This document shows positions 13,362 through 16,172 of a stretch of DNA of 16,172 nucleotides, piece by piece. The notes below the pieces were generated by a model, which was not told where the DNA came from, searched no databases, and was given only the letters and a program-made list of their open reading frames with translations. The position numbers were made by a program, and so were the translations under genes. The stretch's first letter is position 1; each line of letters opens with the position of its first letter. This DNA comes from Sphingomonadales bacterium (GTDB lineage: Bacteria > Bacteroidota > Bacteroidia > UBA7662), in contig VHBD01000017.1 in the NCBI GenBank assembly GCA_016872125.1, positions 1 through 16,172 of the forward strand, in the 5' to 3' direction.

Positions 13362-14016
13362 TCAGGAGTTTGGCGATGCAGGTCTCGCCGCCCCGTACGT
13401 TCTGTCCAATTTGAACTTGGGGTACTGCATTCAAGGGGAGGAACAGGTCCACCCGGCTACCGAATTTAATAAATCCAAATTCCTCGCCTTGTCGCACCTT
13501 GTCACCGTTGAGGATATACCAACGAATTCTGCGGGCTAATGCCCCAGCAATTTGCCGGAACAAAACCTCATGGCCCTGGGGAGTCCGCACGACGACCGTA
13601 GTCCTTTCGTTCAGGGTGGATGATTTGGGGTGCCAAGCCACCAAATAATCCCCGGGATGGTATTTGAAAAATGCAACCTCACCGCTGACCGGATTCCGAT
13701 TGACATGGACGTTGAAGGGGGACATGAAAATGGAAATCTGTAAACGTTCTCCTTGGAAATATTCCGGTTCGAAGACCTTTTCGATGATCACGACTTTGCC
13801 ATCGGCGGCTGCAATCACACCGTCCTCCTGAAGGACCGAATGCCGTGAGGGATTCCGAAAAAACTGCAGAACCAAGACTACAATGATCAGCAATAAACCG
13901 TAGGCGAGCCAGGCATCCCAAGAGGCTGAATCCAACCATCGATGCACCGCCCATGCGGCAATACCGGAACCCGCCAGAGTCCATGCGATAATGGTATAGC
14001 CCTCGCGGTGAAACAT
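13354..14016 (-). CDS. psd: Phosphatidylserine decarboxylase, short form
   Basis: This enzyme decarboxylates phosphatidylserine to phosphatidylethanolamine, the main zwitterionic lipid. The 220-residue length fits the short Psd type found in many Bacteroidota and alphaproteobacteria. The N-terminus has two membrane segments (about 8-24 and 35-53). The catalytic triad is visible: Asp72 (AADGKV), His104 (FNVHVNR) and Ser187 in IKFGSRVD. Self-cleavage between Gly186 and Ser187 should give a beta chain of 186 residues and a small alpha chain with an N-terminal pyruvoyl group. The gene starts 13 bp after gdhA and ends with an 8-bp overlap with the MFS gene. cdsA, which acts earlier in the same pathway, lies two genes upstream; phosphatidylserine synthase (pssA) is not in the window. 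Confidence 0.95.
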   Translation of the reverse strand: MFHREGYTIIAWTLAGSGIAAWAVHRWLDSASWDAWLAYGLLLIIVVLVLQFFRNPSRHSVLQEDGVIAAADGKVVIIEKVFEPEYFQGERLQISIFMSPFNVHVNRNPVSGEVAFFKYHPGDYLVAWHPKSSTLNERTTVVVRTPQGHEVLFRQIAGALARRIRWYILNGDKVRQGEEFGFIKFGSRVDLFLPLNAVPQVQIGQNVRGGETCIAKLLNE

Positions 14017-14029
14017 TTTGTAAAAAATA

Positions 14030-15301
14030 TTAAATGCCCCCCCTGAGCTGGGTTACCTGAGCCACTTTATCGATGGCTACGACGTAAGCAGCGATACGCA
14101 TGGAGCAGCTGTGTTGCAGGCTGGTTTGGTATACTTGTTCGAAAGCTTCTTTCATGTTCCGGTCTGCCCGACGGTTGACCCGCTCCTCGGTCCAGAAATA
14201 CCCCATCCTGTTCTGCACCCACTCAAAATAGGAAACGGTCACGCCGCCTGCATTGGCCAGGATATCCGGGACAACCATGACCCCTTTGTCATTCAGGGTT
14301 TGGTCCGCGCTGGCAGCGATGGGACCGTTGGCGCCTTCGACAATCAATTTCGCTTGGATATTGGCTGCGTTGTGCGCGGTGATTTGGTCTTCCATGGCTG
14401 CGGGAATCAAGACATCCAACGGAAGTTCCAACAAGGCCTCGTTGGTAATCGGCTCGGCACCGGTGAATCCGGTAAGCTGATTCCCATGAGCGGCACTGTA
14501 GGCAAGGGCCTCTTTGATATTGATACCATCGGCGTTGTAATAGCCCCCGGTGATATCCGAAATGGCAAGGACTTTGAGGCCTTGTTGTTCCATCAATTTG
14601 GCCGAAATGGATCCCACATTGCCAAAGCCTTGCACCGCACAAGTGGATTTGAACGGATTCAATCCCATTTTGAGCATGGCAGAACGGGCTGCCACCATCA
14701 CGCCACGACCTGTAGCTTCGACACGGCCCTTGGAGCCGCCCATGACCAGGGGTTTACCGGTCACCACCGATGGGGAAGAATAGCCGACCAAACGGGAATA
14801 CTGGTCCATAATCCAAGCCATTTCGCGTGGTCCAGTGCCCATATCCGGCGCAGGGATATCCTTTTCAGGACCAAAAACATCGATCATAGCCCGGGTATAG
14901 GCCCTTGTGAGGCGCTCCAATTCACCGGCGGACATGGAACGAGGGTCGCATTTGATGCCCCCTTTGCCACCACCAAATGGAATATTCGAAACCGCACATT
15001 TCCAAGTCATCCAAGCGGCAAGGGCCTTGACCTCATCCAAATCGACATCCAAGGAGTAACGAATCCCACCCTTGGCAGGACCAAGGTTGATGTTATGAAC
15101 CACTCGAATTCCCTCAAAAATCTGAATGCTTCCGTTGTCCATCGAAACGGGGAGGTTCACGATGACCTGCTTGGCAGGGGATTTGAGCACATTGTAGAGA
15201 CCTTGGTCCAAATTGAGAATTTTGGCCGCCACATCAAAGCGGGACATCATGGACTCGAATGGATTCTCGTGAGCAGGGATGAGGGTGGATTCCGGGTTCA
15301 T
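14030..15301 (-). CDS. gdhA: Glutamate dehydrogenase, hexameric GDH family
   Basis: It interconverts glutamate with 2-oxoglutarate and ammonia, linking nitrogen and carbon metabolism. The ATG at 15301 gives 423 residues. A longer frame would need a TTG at 15379 and adds residues unlike the family. The active site is complete: Lys77 (LGPAKGGIRY), Lys101 (WMTWKCA), Lys113 (GGGKGGIKCDP), Asp153 (PAPDMGT) and Ser357 (GGVTVSYFEW). Lys77 and Ser357 correspond to residues that bind the glutamate side-chain carboxylate, so glutamate is favoured over leucine or phenylalanine. The Rossmann motif is VQGFGNVGS (223-231), and an Asp at about 249 (AISDITGG) at the end of the second strand suggests NAD+. 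It lies between cdsA (88 bp upstream) and psd (13 bp downstream), an unexpected place for nitrogen metabolism. Confidence 0.96.
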   Translation of the reverse strand: MNPESTLIPAHENPFESMMSRFDVAAKILNLDQGLYNVLKSPAKQVIVNLPVSMDNGSIQIFEGIRVVHNINLGPAKGGIRYSLDVDLDEVKALAAWMTWKCAVSNIPFGGGKGGIKCDPRSMSAGELERLTRAYTRAMIDVFGPEKDIPAPDMGTGPREMAWIMDQYSRLVGYSSPSVVTGKPLVMGGSKGRVEATGRGVMVAARSAMLKMGLNPFKSTCAVQGFGNVGSISAKLMEQQGLKVLAISDITGGYYNADGINIKEALAYSAAHGNQLTGFTGAEPITNEALLELPLDVLIPAAMEDQITAHNAANIQAKLIVEGANGPIAASADQTLNDKGVMVVPDILANAGGVTVSYFEWVQNRMGYFWTEERVNRRADRNMKEAFEQVYQTSLQHSCSMRIAAYVVAIDKVAQVTQLRGGI

Positions 15302-15344
15302 AAAAGGATTTGAAGATGGAAGGACAAGGTTGCGAGGAGATGGC

Positions 15345-15352
15345 CAAAAATA
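15345..15352 (-). promoter_or_regulatory. Possible -7 promoter element (TATTTTTG) for gdhA
   Basis: In the 88-bp gap between cdsA and gdhA the minus strand reads TATTTTTG, a full match to TAnnTTTG. A TTG stands 24 bp upstream, slightly beyond the usual 17-23. Transcription would start near 15340 and leave a leader of about 38 nt. This would allow gdhA to be expressed separately from cdsA. Confidence 0.4.
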
Positions 15353-15389
15353 AGAACTGAAATCCCGAGTGGAGGCCAATTCAGGAGAA

Positions 15390-16172
15390 TCATCGCCCTA
15401 AACCGACCCACAAACCCAAGAGGGCTGCAAGGGCCAACAGGGAGTCAAAGCGATCCAACCAGCCTCCGTGTCCAGGTATCCATGAGCCGCTGTCTTTAAC
15501 CCCGGCATTGCGTTTGAGGGCAGATTGCATCAGATCACCAGCAATTCCGACAGGCCCAGCCAACAAGGAGAACCAACCCCATCCCATGGTAGGGTCGATC
15601 CCAAAAATCAGGGGGTACAGGACCCAGCCGGCCAGGATGCACAATGCCCAGCCACCCAGGCTGCCCTCCAGGGTCTTGGAGGGAGAAATTCTGGAATGCA
15701 GGGGATGCCTCCCCCAGCGTTTGCCAACCAGAAGGGCCCCACTATCCAACAACCACAAAAGCCCAAAGATGGCCATGAAAACCTCCGGTCCTTCCATCCC
15801 GCCCAGCAAACTCGTCTCTTGGGTCACCAAGTCCCGGAATATGACCAAAGGGAACACTGCATAAAAGAGCAACGCGATCGCCAAGGCAATTTCCCGTCCC
15901 CAGTGGCGAGGTCCTTGGCGCATGAGTTGGGCATGGAGGACCCACCATCCCGGCACAAAGGCCATGCTTGCCCAGACCCAACCGCAAGGCATAGTGGGAA
16001 ACAGCGCCACAATTCCCAAACCCGCTAAGCCCGCGATTCCTGCCCCGCTTTGCCATGCCCCTAAGCTGCCCGGCCAGCGAAGGCGCAAATAAATCTCCCA
16101 ACACGCACCCCCTGCCACCAAGGCCATCAAAGCATGCATGGCCCAGTGTCCAGCCCACCAGATCCCCAGGAT
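15390..16172 (-). CDS. cdsA: Phosphatidate cytidylyltransferase (CDP-diglyceride synthase), 5' end cut by window edge
   Basis: CdsA makes CDP-diacylglycerol from phosphatidate and CTP, the branch-point precursor of phosphatidylserine, phosphatidylethanolamine and phosphatidylglycerol. The frame stays open from the stop at 15390 to the window end. An internal ATG at 16139 would give 249 residues but lose the start of the first helix, so the real start most likely lies beyond the edge. Several hydrophobic segments are visible. The family signature is near the C-terminus: SALKRNAGVKDSGSW followed by IPGHGGWLDRFDS, with the metal- and CTP-binding KD, HGG and DRxD residues. An earlier conserved segment reads RISPSKTLEGSLGG. 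Together with psd two genes downstream it supplies the phosphatidylethanolamine pathway. Confidence 0.95.
   Translation of the reverse strand: MLGIWWAGHWAMHALMALVAGGACWEIYLRLRWPGSLGAWQSGAGIAGLAGLGIVALFPTMPCGWVWASMAFVPGWWVLHAQLMRQGPRHWGREIALAIALLFYAVFPLVIFRDLVTQETSLLGGMEGPEVFMAIFGLLWLLDSGALLVGKRWGRHPLHSRISPSKTLEGSLGGWALCILAGWVLYPLIFGIDPTMGWGWFSLLAGPVGIAGDLMQSALKRNAGVKDSGSWIPGHGGWLDRFDSLLALAALLGLWVGLGR

Noticed and set aside
14111..15313. Long plus-strand open frame (400 codons) opposite gdhA
   Set aside because: The opposite strand encodes a complete glutamate dehydrogenase. The antisense product, rich in His and Gly, resembles no family and arises from codon bias of the real gene.

Overview
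This window reads as chromosomal DNA from a member of the Bacteroidota. The reasons are promoter-like TTTG / TAnnTTTG elements in place of -35/-10 boxes, no consistent Shine-Dalgarno sequences before start codons, a TetR-TolC-adaptor efflux operon of the usual Bacteroidota layout, and a class I ribonucleotide reductase of the eukaryote-like type. The genus cannot be told from the sequence. Gene density is very high. There are 14 protein genes, two of them cut by the window edges, and only one gene-free stretch longer than 300 bases (10108-10495). I see no tRNA, rRNA, CRISPR array, insertion sequence or phage gene.

Left block, minus strand (1-3085): a TetR regulator, a TolC-type outer-membrane channel and the start of an RND periplasmic adaptor form an efflux operon. 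The inner-membrane pump is expected beyond the left edge. An 81-bp region separates the TetR gene from the next block and carries a perfect 8-bp inverted repeat that is a candidate operator.

Selenium block, plus strand (3167-6548): mnmH (tRNA 2-selenouridine synthase) and selD (selenophosphate synthetase) overlap by 4 bp. A DEAD-box RNA helicase follows with a 1-bp overlap. The first two genes make up the selenouridine trait; the helicase is probably co-translated with them.

Ribonucleotide reductase block, minus strand (6615-10107): nrdB then nrdA. Both align closely with mammalian R2/R1, and several NrdA catalytic residues carry the same numbers as in mammalian R1. The nrdB upstream region holds a well-formed Bacteroidota promoter and several overlapping palindromes that could act in the mRNA leader.

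A secreted CpeT/CpcT-like protein with a lysine-rich tail (10496-11461, plus) is followed on the opposite strand by a tight five-gene run read right to left: cdsA, gdhA, psd, an MFS transporter and a TMEM164/YwaF-like membrane protein (16172 down to 11422). cdsA and psd belong to phosphatidylethanolamine synthesis. The last three genes overlap each other by 4-8 bp. That arrangement suggests that the transporter and the acyltransferase-like protein may also work on phospholipids, which is the most interesting functional hypothesis in the window.
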